From positions 334,557,756 through 334,621,755 of the forward strand of contig JAUMIR010000003.1 of the NCBI GenBank assembly GCA_030847615.1: a stretch of 64,000 nt of DNA. Direction: 5' to 3'. Below, one piece after another: positions 1 to 9,930 of the stretch. This DNA comes from Gambelia wislizenii. Taxonomy: Eukaryota > Chordata > Lepidosauria > Squamata > Crotaphytidae. Below the pieces are notes generated by a model. That model worked only from the letters and a program-made list of their open reading frames with translations. It made no database searches and was not told the DNA's origin. How positions within the stretch are numbered: the stretch's first letter is position 1; each line of letters begins with the position of its first letter. The translations under genes and the position numbers were made by a program.

Positions 1-2440
1 ATCTTAAAAGGGGAGAAGCCGGTGCTCTGGTGAGTGGCATTGTTATAGGCGACCTCCACAAAAGGCAAGAGGTCCACCCAGTCGGATTGTTGGAAGTTCA
101 CATAACACCTCAAATATTGTTCAAGAACCTGATTAGTATGTTCACACTGTCATCACTCTGGGGATGATGGGAACTGCTGAGCCCCAATTCGACTCCCAGA
201 AGGTTTGTGAACGCCTTCCAGAACTGGGAAGTGAACTGAGTCCCCCAGTCAGGCACGATCTTAGCAGGAATCCCATGTAGTCTGTAAATGTGTTGAATAA
301 ACAACCTGGCTAACTGGGAGGCTGTTGGGAGCTTCTTGCAGGCTACAAAATGTGCTTGTTTCAAAAACATGTCAGTCAGCACCCAAATAACAGTCCTTTT
401 CCTTCTTTCCGGCAATTCCACTATAAAATACATACTGATGTCTTCCCAAGGCTTGGACGGGGTAGGCAAAGGCTGTAACAGGTCTTTTGGCTTTCCTGTC
501 CCCATTTTTGCCATTGCACACGTGGAACACCCTTTTACATACTCCTCCACCTCCTTTCTCATCTTTGGCCACCAAAACTGTCTCCGGGCCAAATGCAAGG
601 TTTTTACATACCCAAAATGCCCAGCACTTTTAACATCATGGCATTGCTTGAGAATGGATGACCTCATGGCCTCTGGGAAATATAGGCGCCCCCCCCTTCC
701 AAGCCAGGCCCTCCCGAAGGGCCATCTCTCCTGGGTGAGCAAAAAACCATGGGTCCTTGGGAAGGACCAATGCCATTTGGGATTGCTATCCACCCCCATC
801 ACCCCGGGAGGAGGGGAAGGAGGAGCCAGCTCCGGCATGGCCAGGGCCTCACCGGGGCCAGCGTCAACAGTTGGTGGGATGGCATCGCCGGGTGCCTTAA
901 GATCAGGCCCTGGCCCCAAAGAGGGGCTGGCTTGGGCCTCTTGACGCTTGGCCTTGTTGCATGTTAGGACTGCTAGTCCCAAGTGGGAGGGGGAGAAGAC
1001 TGTGTCAATGACCTCTTTTCGTTTGCTGTCATGTTGGGGAAGTCTGGACAAAGCGTCAGCTAGGAAATTCTTTTTTCCTGGGATAAATTTCAGGGTGAAA
1101 TTGAACCGGTAGAAGAAACTGGCCCACCGAACCTGTTTGGGGCTCAACCACCTTGGGGTGGCTAAAACTTCCAAATTTTTGTGATCTGTCCAAACTTCAA
1201 AGGGTTTGGAAGATCCCTCCAATAGGTGGCGCCAAGTTTCTAAGGCCAGTTTGATTGCACTCGCCTCCTTTTCCCACACAGGCCAATTTCGCTCAGTCTC
1301 ATTGAATTTCTTAGACAGGTATGCACATGGCCTGAGCTCTCCCTCCTCACCCCGTTGCAACAGCACCCCTCCCATCGCTACATCTGAAGCGTCAACTTGG
1401 ACTACAAAAGGTTGGGTGGGGTCGGGGTGTTTGAGAATTGGTTCAGATATGAAGAGTTTCTTCAGCTTATCAAAGGCCTGTTGGCATTGGTCAGACCACA
1501 CTATCTTTTGGGGAGGTTTCTCTGCCTTCTCCGTTCCTTTTCAGGTTTTCTTCCCCACCTCTTTGATTTTGAATAGATCAGTCAGTGGGAGGGCTACTGT
1601 CGCAAAGTCAGGGATGAAGGACCGGTAAAGGTTAGCAAATCCAAGGAAGCTCTGCAGCTGCTTCCTGGTTCTAGGGGCCTCCCACGCCAACACCCCTTTG
1701 ACTTTTTCCGGGTCCATTTCTATCCCCTTATTTGAGATGCGGTACCCCAAGTAGTCCAAGCGACTTTAGTGAAATTCACACTTTGACATCTTAGCATAGA
1801 GATAGTTCTCCCCCAGTCTAGCAAGCACTTTTTTCACCAGTTTCACATGGGATGTATAGTCCTCAGAATAAATCAATACATCATCCAAATACACCAAGAC
1901 CCCCTTGTACAGAAATTCTCTCAATACATCATTGATCAGGTTCTTAAAAATGCCTGGAGCTCTGCTTAACCCAAAAGGCATTACTAGGAATTCAAAAGGC
2001 CCCAGGGGGCAATTGAAAGCAGTTTTCCATTCGTCCCCCTCCTTGATTCGTACCCTATAATAAGCCTCCCTCAGGTCCAGTTTGGTAAATATCTTCCCCT
2101 TGGACAAATGGGCTAGTATATCCTTCATCAAGGGAAGGGGGTACTGATTCGAAACTCTGATTGCATTCAACCCCCGGTAGTCCTGGATCAGACGCAGACC
2201 TCCATCTGCCTTACACCTGAACATCACCGGGGCCCCCAAAGGTGAGGTCCAGGGACTGATGAACCCCCAAGCCAAATTTTTGTTTATGAACTCCCGGAGG
2301 GCATCCATCTGTGACAGCCACACTGGCTTGTCCAGCTTGATAGTGCCAATGTCCAGCTCACTGACTAGGGAGGGGTGCATTAGGACTTGGGTACACCCAC
2401 AATCAACCATTAACATTACTGTTCGAGTGCCCCCCCTTTT
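1..2440 (-). pseudogene. gypsy pol pseudogene: protease fragment, RT, RNase H, integrase
   Basis: Three open segments lie in one frame: 2416-1766 (protease scrap fused to RT, with the YLDD active-site motif), 1759-1541 (RT connection) and 1501-110 (RNase H, then integrase). Two in-frame stops separate them, TAA at 1766-1768 and TGA at 1541-1543. The protease start (MLMVDCGCTQ) jumps to RT within about 30 residues, so most of the protease-RT linker is deleted. RNase H has the DASD and TDHKNL motifs. Integrase keeps its zinc-binding H/C residues, including CSTC. Its first catalytic Asp is Tyr (codon 428-430, in ISMYFIVELP), and the region that should carry the catalytic Glu is lost near 135-150. 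After that the reading continues in another frame to position 1. The enzyme cannot be functional. Confidence 0.9.
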
Positions 2441-2534
2441 CCAACCCCTAACTTGGCTTTTATGAAGAAAGGGCCTTTCACCCCACTCACCACAGCATCC
2501 GGGCGCCCTCCGGGGTTAGCCCACCCTTGGGCAC

Positions 2535-2636
2535 TTAGTAGCGTGGGCTGGAGCCGTTTCCCGCCAGCTCCGCATCGGAAGAGTAAGATCCGCTGTCATC
2601 TGGTTCTTCCGAAGACTCCCCCTTCCGTTGCAGGAA
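2535..2636 (-). pseudogene. possible gag C-terminal tail of the gypsy element
   Basis: About 33 codons of acidic, serine-rich sequence (ESSEEPDDSGSYSS) end at a stop at 2535-2537, just upstream of the protease scrap. Acidic tails of this kind are common at the end of vertebrate gypsy gag proteins. Upstream the frame runs into the tandem array, so the rest of gag is missing or overwritten. Assignment rests on position and composition only. Confidence 0.35.
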
Positions 2637-2639
2637 GAG

Positions 2640-2792
2640 AAAAGGGGATGGACAAGCAGAGCCTCTCCACCCAGTTTCCCCTTCGCTCAAGGCCCGATCT
2701 GCTGTGGTACCCATCGGGTCTTGAGCAAGGGGGAAATGGGTGAACAGGCAGAGCCTCTCCACCTGGTTTCCTCTTCACTCAAGGCCCGATCC
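2640..2792. repeat. left fragment of the ~90-bp tandem array
   Basis: About 1.6 units of the same repeat that fills 8318-9548, recognisable by GGGTCTTGAGC and CTTCRCTCAAGGCCCGATC. It is cut off at 2792 by the copia element. GATCC at 2788-2792 is repeated at 8318-8322 beyond the element, so the two parts were once one array. Confidence 0.9.
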
Positions 2793-3447
2793 TGTCAGGG
2801 ATGATGGGAGTTGTAGCTCTTCACCTCTGGCTCAAACTCACCACCTTTTTATACAGCAGAGCCAACCAGCTTAGATCAGTGGTTAATGCTTTTCTCCAAA
2901 GCAGCAGAGTTTCAGAGAATAGGCTGAAGATCCTGACAAACTCTCCAAGCCTTCTCACTCTTCTCCAGGTGTCTCCAAACGTCTCCAGGATTCACTCAGG
3001 CAACTCAGTAGTTTTATATAAAACCTACTTTATTCTTCTATATAAATATACTATATGGTCAACAAATCACAATCTCTATACACTACACCACCTCTACTCC
3101 ACACCACAATACATTGGCAAACATTGCAATTTTATAGCCATTGTTTATCACCACCCACTAGCTAGTTTCCACCCAGTGGGTGTGTACTTCCATTCTGATT
3201 GGTCCACATAGTTCCACCCATGCTTAAGACCAACCCATGTATTTCAACATTTCACCTTGTATACTTAATGATTCTCAGGTGTTTCCAATCTGCATTCAGT
3301 ACCTCTGTCCTTGGCTCTCAGGCCTTCTAGATTACATTAGCAGTTTCACCTGTGTAGCCCCATAATTGCTCTTGCTTAGTCATTGTGACTTTCACATACA
3401 TATTTTATTTCTTTCACTGTATGTCCCATGTTGCATTTTCCTTAACA
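2793..3447 (-). repeat. 3' LTR of copia-1
   Basis: A 655-bp terminal repeat with TG...CA ends. It is downstream of the coding frame because the element reads on the minus strand. It pairs with 7663-8317 with one difference (3262). It holds AATAAA on the minus strand (3029-3034) and A/T-rich TATA-like stretches at 3041-3050 and 3013-3022. Confidence 0.97.
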
Positions 3448-3456
3448 ATCCCCTCC
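3448..3456 (-). other. polypurine tract of copia-1
   Basis: On the minus strand GGAGGGGAT directly abuts the 3' LTR. This is the expected position and composition for the plus-strand DNA primer of an LTR retrotransposon. Confidence 0.85.
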
Positions 3457-3478
3457 GAAATAAAATATTGTATGTGTC

Positions 3479-6400
3479 TTACAATGTCATTCCAACCATT
3501 TGTGTCAGCCTTTCATGTTTTTCTGCTGTCAATGCTTTTGTGAACAAATCTGCTATGTTGTGTTGTGTTTCTATATATCTCAATTCTATTTCACCCTTCT
3601 GAACCATGTCTCGCACATTTTGATATCTTACACCAACATATTTTGTTCTGTTCTTCAAACTTTCAGTTTCAGCCATCGCTATGCATGACTGTGAATCTTC
3701 CAGAATTTCCACTGGTATCTTGTAACTTTCATTTAAATCATTTAACAATTGCTTAATCCACTGTACCTCATTTACTATCTCATTCAAAGCAGCGAATTCT
3801 GCTTCTGTTGTGCTTAACGCTACATTAGTTTGTTTTCTACTTCTCCAAACTATTGGACTTTCACTATATTTAATTATCATTCCTGTAACTGACTTCTTGT
3901 CTCCTAATTCTGATGCAAATGAACTGTCTACATAACAATCTAGATCTGAACTATTGTTTCTTATAATCAATTTCCTATCTAAGGTTCCTTTCAAATATCT
4001 CAATAAATGTTTTACCGCTGTCCAGTCTTCAATTTTTGGATCATTAACCCTTCTAGACAATACATTTACAGCATAACAAATGTCTGGTCTGGTATGGCAA
4101 GATATGAATTGTAAAGATCCTATTATACTTCTGAAGAAAGTCTTGTCCTCAAACGCTCTAGTTGTTTTCTCAGACACAAAACCAGTTGTCATTGGAGCTC
4201 TTACTATTTTTGCATTCTGTAATCCACACTTTTCAATCAGTCTTTCAATTTTATTTCTCTGACTTAATAAACAATGTCCTTCTTTTGTCCATTCAACGCA
4301 AATACCTAAATAAGACTTCAATACACCTAAGTCCTTCAAAACAAATTTCTTAGACAATTCTCTTTTTACTGACTCAATTTCCTGTTTTGACTTTGCTGCT
4401 ACGCACAAATCATCTACATAAATCACTAATACTATGTCTCCTTTTGTATAAACACAAGCATCTGCAATGCTCCTCTTGTAACCTAGCTTAACTAGCTCAT
4501 CATTGATGCACAGATTCCACGCTCTGGCACTTTGTTTTAAACCATACAATGCTTTCTTTAATTTATATACTCTCTGACTACCATTTTCTTCAAAACCTTG
4601 TGGCTGTTCCATAAATATTTCTTCATCCAGAACCGCATTCAAGTAAGCTGTCTCAAAATCAAAATGTTCTACAACTAAATTCCTTTTTACTGCTACAGCT
4701 AGAACCATTCTCAGACTTTCTGGCTTTGCAGTTGGAGAATATGTCTTATCATAGTTCTCATACTGCTGTTGTGCAAAACCCTTAGCCACTAACCTAGCTT
4801 TATATTTGATACTTCCATCTGGCATTTCTTTCCTTTTGTATACCCATTTACAACCAATTACTTTCTTGTCTTTGGGTCTGTCAACAATTTCAAAAACATC
4901 TTTATTTACCAGGCAACCAAACTCATTATCCATTGCATCAAACCATCTTTCCTGTTCTTCACTAGAATAACTTTCCAATTCTTCAAAACTTTCAGGCTCC
5001 TCTACTGCTAAACAAGCTCTTGCCTTTGTCACAACAAACCTTTCTGGAGGCTTTCTAACTCTATGACTACGCCTGGGAATAAAATCTGCTGTTCTGTCTC
5101 TTTCATCCTCACTTTCTCTACTGGGAGTTGTAGTTCTATGACTAAATCTCTTGTCTTCAGTCATTCGAGTAGTAGTAGGCCTAGATGCTATCTCATCATC
5201 AGAAGAACTACCACTGCTGCTAGGTGATGCTTCCTGCTTAACTGAAACCCCTCCGTTTCCTGAGGTTGGTTCAGTTTGTGCTTCTGGCTCATTTGAACTC
5301 CCTAATCTCAAAAACACTTCTTTATTGGCATGCAGTTTGTCCCAACCAGCATGTCTCTCAAAATTTGCAGACCTAGAATACTGCACTTGTTTTCCTCCCA
5401 AATGAAACTTGTAGCTATTTCCAGAATACCCCAAAAACCTAAGCCTTTTGCTTTTGGGTTCTCCTTTCCTCCTGAAACAAGCAGGTGTGTAAACATGAGC
5501 AAATTGTCCAAAAACCCTTAAGTACTTGTAATTTGGCATTCTCCCATACAATACCCTGTAGGGAATGTCTTCAATTTCTGAATGATACAATCTGTTACTG
5601 ATATGTATTGCAGTCAAAGTTGCTTCTGCCCAAAAACTATCTTTCACCCCTGCATCTGCCATCATACAAGCAGTAATTCTTTTTATATCTTGTATTTTCT
5701 TCTCTGCTAACCCATCCTCACTAGGACAAGCAGGGTTTGTAGTTTCATGCCTTATTCCCACCTTTTGAAACCAGTTAAACAATTGATTATTTAAAAATTC
5801 TCCTCCTCTATCAGTAATAATGGTGCCTACTCTGCTATCAAATTGTCTTTCCACCATTCTTACCCATGCTTTTAAACTTTGCCCAGCGTCAGATTTGTTT
5901 TTCATTATTCTCACAAATGCAAACCTTGTATACCTATCAACAATTACTAGGAAATACTTGCTTCCCCCTAAGGACAAGCAATTAGCTTGGGCGACATCTG
6001 CATGTACATACTGAAATGGTCTTTGAGCAATTCTTTTTGTTTTCTTAGCTACTGGAAAAGCTCTGACCTTTACCTGTTGACATACCGTACAATCTAAGTG
6101 GTTTTTGCATTCAGTAACTTTTAAATCTGGACACATACTGATTAAATTCTTTAAACATTTGAAGCTCGCATGGCCAAATTTTCTGTGGAGCTCGTGTATG
6201 CAGTCTTTGTGGATTGGACTATTGTCTATGTTATTAGCATTTTCAACCCTGTAGCTATCAATATTGTCCTCCAAATAATAAAGTTTGTCCTTTTTCAAAC
6301 CTATGCCACGCAATTCCCCATTCAGTTTTATCTTACACATGTTCTTTTCAAAGATGACTGTGTAGTCTCTTTCTGTTAATCTGCTTACTGATAACAAATT

Positions 6401-7444
6401 ATTTTCTAACTCCTTTACATGTAAGACATCATTAAAATTCTCTTTTAGCCCTGGAATGTACACAGTACCCATTTGATTTACAGTACTTAGCTCTTTCCCG
6501 TCAGCCAAAACTACAGTATTTACATTAGCTGATTTTCTATTACTTATTAAATTTATATCATTACACATCGAAGATGTGGCTCCTGAATCAACTAGCCATT
6601 TAGAATTTGCATTTTGTTTTTCCTTAATCATGGTTGCAACCCCCTTTTTATTACCACTGTCCCTCAAAAATGGAGGTCTGGACTGTTTTTGATACTGCCG
6701 CGGCTGCCATCTGCTCTCTGCTTGCTTGCGTCTCTCAGCTGCAAAATGTTTACAATGTCTCTGCAGATGACCAATCTTCTTACAATAAAAGCACCTCCGT
6801 TGCTCCCTTGTAGAGGCTGCTTCCTCCTGCGTTCGCCAGTCAGGAGTTGTTCGTTGTTTTGGCACAGTCTTTAAGCTTGCTGAGTCACCCTGCTCAGACA
6901 TTCTTCTCTGGTTCTCTTCCAGTATTCTGGCCACAATTAAGTCTCTATTAAGCTCAGTTTCCTGCAGGTTTTGCAGGCTGTTCGTTATATTGTCCCACGA
7001 AGAGTCTAGCGATTCTACTAAAATGTAGCATTGCTGCTCTTTGCTAATTTGCACTCCCCTCAGTTCAGCTTGCACAAACAAATCTTGCATTATTTTTAAA
7101 TGTTCTATCACACACTGCCCTTTAGCCATCTTTTGCCTGTATATTCTTTTAGACCATAGCATTTTTGCAAAAGCAGTTGAAGGAGTGTGTAATCTCTGCA
7201 AGGTATCCCACACATCCTTGGCAGACGTTTTATCTCTGACGTCATTAATTAAGTCTTCTTCAAGCATGAGATAAAGACAGGCTTTTGCTTTACTATCTCT
7301 CTCTTTAGTGGCTTCATCAGCATCAGCTGCCAGCCCTGTTTCAACTGTTGACCACAGACCTTCCTTTACTAGTAGAGATTGGGCATAAATCTTCCAGGTA
7401 GAGTAGTTGTTTCTATTTAATTTACTAAACTTTAGAAATTCCAT
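3479..7444 (-). CDS. Ty1/copia gag-pol polyprotein, 1321 aa, uninterrupted
   Basis: Encodes the structural and enzymatic proteins of copia-1 in one frame. Domains by residue: UBN2-type Gag about 1-190; zinc knuckle CX2CX4HX4C at 218-231; aspartic protease DSG at 286-288; integrase zinc finger H420/H425 and C452/C455; integrase catalytic D483, D545 (TDRGGEF) and E581, with 35 residues between the last two; linker 715-800 rich in S/E; RT with FDFETAYLNA near 929 and YVDD at 1009-1012; RNase H D1173, E1214, D1250 and D1299. All expected catalytic residues are present. Start is ATG at 7444, about 200 bases after the primer site; TAA at 3479-3481 lies 23 bases before the polypurine tract. No frameshift or stop is visible, so it may be a translatable, active copy. 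Expression is not shown by sequence. Confidence 0.97.
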   Translation of the reverse strand: MEFLKFSKLNRNNYSTWKIYAQSLLVKEGLWSTVETGLAADADEATKERDSKAKACLYLMLEEDLINDVRDKTSAKDVWDTLQRLHTPSTAFAKMLWSKRIYRQKMAKGQCVIEHLKIMQDLFVQAELRGVQISKEQQCYILVESLDSSWDNITNSLQNLQETELNRDLIVARILEENQRRMSEQGDSASLKTVPKQRTTPDWRTQEEAASTREQRRCFYCKKIGHLQRHCKHFAAERRKQAESRWQPRQYQKQSRPPFLRDSGNKKGVATMIKEKQNANSKWLVDSGATSSMCNDINLISNRKSANVNTVVLADGKELSTVNQMGTVYIPGLKENFNDVLHVKELENNLLSVSRLTERDYTVIFEKNMCKIKLNGELRGIGLKKDKLYYLEDNIDSYRVENANNIDNSPIHKDCIHELHRKFGHASFKCLKNLISMCPDLKVTECKNHLDCTVCQQVKVRAFPVAKKTKRIAQRPFQYVHADVAQANCLSLGGSKYFLVIVDRYTRFAFVRIMKNKSDAGQSLKAWVRMVERQFDSRVGTIITDRGGEFLNNQLFNWFQKVGIRHETTNPACPSEDGLAEKKIQDIKRITACMMADAGVKDSFWAEATLTAIHISNRLYHSEIEDIPYRVLYGRMPNYKYLRVFGQFAHVYTPACFRRKGEPKSKRLRFLGYSGNSYKFHLGGKQVQYSRSANFERHAGWDKLHANKEVFLRLGSSNEPEAQTEPTSGNGGVSVKQEASPSSSGSSSDDEIASRPTTTRMTEDKRFSHRTTTPSRESEDERDRTADFIPRRSHRVRKPPERFVVTKARACLAVEEPESFEELESYSSEEQERWFDAMDNEFGCLVNKDVFEIVDRPKDKKVIGCKWVYKRKEMPDGSIKYKARLVAKGFAQQQYENYDKTYSPTAKPESLRMVLAVAVKRNLVVEHFDFETAYLNAVLDEEIFMEQPQGFEENGSQRVYKLKKALYGLKQSARAWNLCINDELVKLGYKRSIADACVYTKGDIVLVIYVDDLCVAAKSKQEIESVKRELSKKFVLKDLGVLKSYLGICVEWTKEGHCLLSQRNKIERLIEKCGLQNAKIVRAPMTTGFVSEKTTRAFEDKTFFRSIIGSLQFISCHTRPDICYAVNVLSRRVNDPKIEDWTAVKHLLRYLKGTLDRKLIIRNNSSDLDCYVDSSFASELGDKKSVTGMIIKYSESPIVWRSRKQTNVALSTTEAEFAALNEIVNEVQWIKQLLNDLNESYKIPVEILEDSQSCIAMAETESLKNRTKYVGVRYQNVRDMVQKGEIELRYIETQHNIADLFTKALTAEKHERLTQMVGMTL

Positions 7445-7646
7445 CTTGATTTGTGCAGTGACTCAATTTGACACAGTCCTTCTGAGTATGCACAGCTGAC
7501 CCGTCTGGGCTCAAGCAAAACACAAAATGATTTACTCACGAGGCTTATCAGTGCAGCACAAACAGCTTGCTCTGATCTGTCGTCCACAAAGCTTTATTCC
7601 ACTCTCTGGAACTTTCAGCTTCTGTGGATGCTGGGTGCTCTAGTAA

Positions 7647-7661
7647 CTGGGCCCATAACCC
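7647..7661 (-). other. primer-binding site of copia-1: half-tRNA type, initiator tRNA-Met
   Basis: The plus strand reads CTGGGCCCATAACCC, which from memory is identical to the anticodon stem-loop of eukaryotic initiator tRNA-Met (CAU anticodon inside). The element RNA is therefore complementary over 15 bases, one base after the LTR. Drosophila copia is known to prime from an internal cleaved half of this tRNA in the same way, unlike most retroelements, which use the tRNA 3' end. Confidence 0.85.
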
Positions 7662-7662
7662 T

Positions 7663-8317
7663 TGTCAGGGATGATGGGAGTTGTAGCTCTTCACCTCTGG
7701 CTCAAACTCACCACCTTTTTATACAGCAGAGCCAACCAGCTTAGATCAGTGGTTAATGCTTTTCTCCAAAGCAGCAGAGTTTCAGAGAATAGGCTGAAGA
7801 TCCTGACAAACTCTCCAAGCCTTCTCACTCTTCTCCAGGTGTCTCCAAACGTCTCCAGGATTCACTCAGGCAACTCAGTAGTTTTATATAAAACCTACTT
7901 TATTCTTCTATATAAATATACTATATGGTCAACAAATCACAATCTCTATACACTACACCACCTCTACTCCACACCACAATACATTGGCAAACATTGCAAT
8001 TTTATAGCCATTGTTTATCACCACCCACTAGCTAGTTTCCACCCAGTGGGTGTGTACTTCCATTCTGATTGGTCCACATAGTTCCACCCATGCTTAAGAC
8101 CAACCCATGTATTTCAACATTTCACCTTGTACACTTAATGATTCTCAGGTGTTTCCAATCTGCATTCAGTACCTCTGTCCTTGGCTCTCAGGCCTTCTAG
8201 ATTACATTAGCAGTTTCACCTGTGTAGCCCCATAATTGCTCTTGCTTAGTCATTGTGACTTTCACATACATATTTTATTTCTTTCACTGTATGTCCCATG
8301 TTGCATTTTCCTTAACA
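7663..8317 (-). repeat. 5' LTR of copia-1
   Basis: A 655-bp repeat matching 2793-3447 except for C at 8132. It is upstream of the gag-pol frame and should carry the promoter. It is followed by the second GATCC target copy. Confidence 0.97.
7883..7920 (-). promoter_or_regulatory. candidate TATA and poly(A) signals in the copia-1 5' LTR
   Basis: On the minus strand a TATATTTATA stretch (7920-7911), AATAAA (7904-7899) and TTATATAAAA (about 7890-7883) follow one another. Either A/T-rich block could be the TATA box. With both signals so close, the start of R cannot be placed from sequence alone. Confidence 0.4.
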
Positions 8318-9548
8318 GATCCACCATGGTGCCTTTTGGGTCTTGAGTGAAGGGGAAAGGAGGGGATAGACAGAGCTTCTCCTCCCAGTTTCCCCTTCGC
8401 CCAAGACCCAATCCACCATGGTACCCATCGGGTCTTGAGTAAGGGGGAAAGGAGGGGCAGGCGGAGCGAAGGGTTTCCCCTTCGCTCAAGGCACGATCCG
8501 CCATGGCACCCATCGGGTCTTGAGTGAGGGGGAAAGGGGTGGACAGTCTAAGCATCTCCTCCCTGTTTCCCCTTCACTCAAGGCCCATCGGGTCTTGAGC
8601 GAGGGGGAAAGGGATGGATAGGGAGAGCCTCTCCACCCAGTTTTTCCTTTGCTCAAGGCCAGATCTGCCACTGCAACTATTGGGTCTTGAGCAAGGGGGA
8701 AAGGGGTGGACAGGCAGAGCCTCTCCTCCCCATTTCCCCTTCACTCAAGGCCCAATCCAGCACAGTGCCCATGGGGTCTTGAGTGAGGGGGAAAGGGGTG
8801 GACAGTCAAAGCTTCTTCTCCCTGTTTCCCCTTCACTTAAGGTCTGATCTGCTGCAGCACCCATTGGGTTTTGAGCGAGGGGGAAGGGGTGGATAGTCAA
8901 AGCCTCTCCACCTGGTTTCCTCTTCACTCAAGGCCCAATCCACCACAGCCTATTGGGTCTTGAGCAAGGGGGAAAGGACAGGATAGGCAGAGCCTCTCCT
9001 CCCCATTTCCCCTTCACCCAAGGCCTGATCCACCATGGCACCCATTGGGTCTTGAGCGAGGGGGAAAGGGATGGACAGGGAGCGCCTCTCCATCCCATTT
9101 CCCCTTCGCTCAAGGCCCGATCTGCCATGGCGCCCATCAGGTCTTGAGAGAGGGGGAAAGGGGTGGACAGTCAAAGCCTCTCCTCCCTGTTTCCCCTTCA
9201 CTTAAGGCCCCATCCGCTGCAGCACCCATTGGGTTTTGAGCGAGGGGGAAAGGGGTGGACAGTCTAAGCCTCTCCTCGTGTTTCCCCTTCACTCAAGGCC
9301 CGATCTGCCATGGCTCTCATCGGGTCTTAAGCGGGGGGGAGGGGGGGATAGGGAGAGCCTCTCCACCCAGTTTTCCCTTTGCTCAAGGCCTGATCCGCCA
9401 CTACACCTATTGGGTCTTGAGCGAGGGGGAAAGGGGTGAACAGGCAGAGCCTCTCCTCTCCCCTTTGCTCAAGGCCCGATCCACCATAGCGCCCATTGGG
9501 TCTTGAGTGAGGGGGAAAGGGGTAGACAGGCAAAGTCTCTTCACCCCC
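8318..9548. repeat. minisatellite-like array, ~90-bp unit, about 14 copies
   Basis: GGGTCTTGAG-like cores recur at about 8338, 8430, 8515, 8590, 8682, 8774, 8866, 8955, 9047, 9139, 9233, 9324, 9412 and 9500, spacing 75-94. Each unit carries a G-rich arm (GTCTTGAGCGAGGGGGAAA) and a C-rich arm (TTTCCCCTTCGCTCAAGGCC) that are near reverse complements about 30 bases apart, so single strands could fold. Long open frames on both strands are by-products of the repeat. The array adjoins the gypsy remnant. Confidence 0.95.
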
Positions 9549-9930
9549 CATCCCCACTGCCCCTGCCCCCCACAGCTGCTGGGCACTTGGAGGCTTGACT
9601 TTGCAGCTTTTCGGGGAAGGCGGTGGGGGTTTGCTCTTGTGCATTGCCTTCTAAGCAAGCGACTTCAGTTTAAGCCCCCAACAGAGGGGACAGTGGCGGA
9701 TGGCATAGGCCTTCCTTGGGTGCCCCACTACCTTGGGGGTGGCAAGGTGAGGGTCTTTAAAATGAGGCTTCTTGGCAGTGACAGTGGTGGCTTTCATGGG
9801 ATTCAGCTCCCCCCCTCCCCTAGGGAACAAAGGCTTTGCATTCCTGGGAGGGGGAGGAGAAAATTCTGCAAATAAATGGAATCGTGAAAGACAAAGCCAC
9901 AAATGTGGAGGGGCAACTGTATTTCCTACA
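9549..9930. other. unclassified, C/G-rich flank of the array
   Basis: Runs of C and G (near 9550-9575 and 9810-9860) and no similarity that I recognise. It could be flanking or leader sequence of the gypsy element, but no LTR boundary is visible. Confidence 0.3.

Larger units (their letters stand above)
1..2640 (-). mobile_element. Ty3/gypsy LTR retrotransposon remnant, 5' and internal parts degraded
   Basis: Reading leftward on the minus strand, the order is a possible gag tail, a protease scrap, reverse transcriptase, RNase H and integrase, which is the Ty3/gypsy order. The element runs off the left edge inside integrase, so its downstream LTR is outside the window. On the right it fades into the roughly 90-bp tandem array, and no upstream LTR is seen. 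Stop codons, deletions and a lost catalytic residue show an old copy. The pol sequence resembles the vertebrate chromovirus-like gypsy group, judged from memory of the family. Confidence 0.9.
2793..8317 (-). mobile_element. full-length Ty1/copia LTR retrotransposon (copia-1), apparently intact
   Basis: A 5525-bp element with 655-bp LTRs (2793-3447 and 7663-8317), both starting TGTCAGGG and ending CTTAACA. It is flanked by a perfect 5-bp target duplication GATCC (2788-2792 and 8318-8322). Inside are a primer-binding site next to the 5' LTR, one uninterrupted gag-pol frame and a polypurine tract next to the 3' LTR. Protease-integrase-RT-RNase H order defines Ty1/copia. By eye the LTRs differ at a single site, T at 3262 against C at 8132, so the insertion is recent. 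It sits inside a tandem array and has no envelope gene. Confidence 0.97.

Noticed and set aside
336..1628. Plus-strand open frames over the gypsy pol
   Set aside because: Shadows of the minus-strand RT/integrase frames, which carry the recognised motifs.
2801..8081. Identical 136-139 aa plus-strand frames in both copia-1 LTRs (2801-3211 and 7662-8081)
   Set aside because: Antisense to the element and present only because the LTRs are identical; no protein motif.
8262..9658. Many open frames of 60-105 codons on both strands
   Set aside because: They repeat with the ~90-bp unit and lack any motif; by-products of the tandem array.
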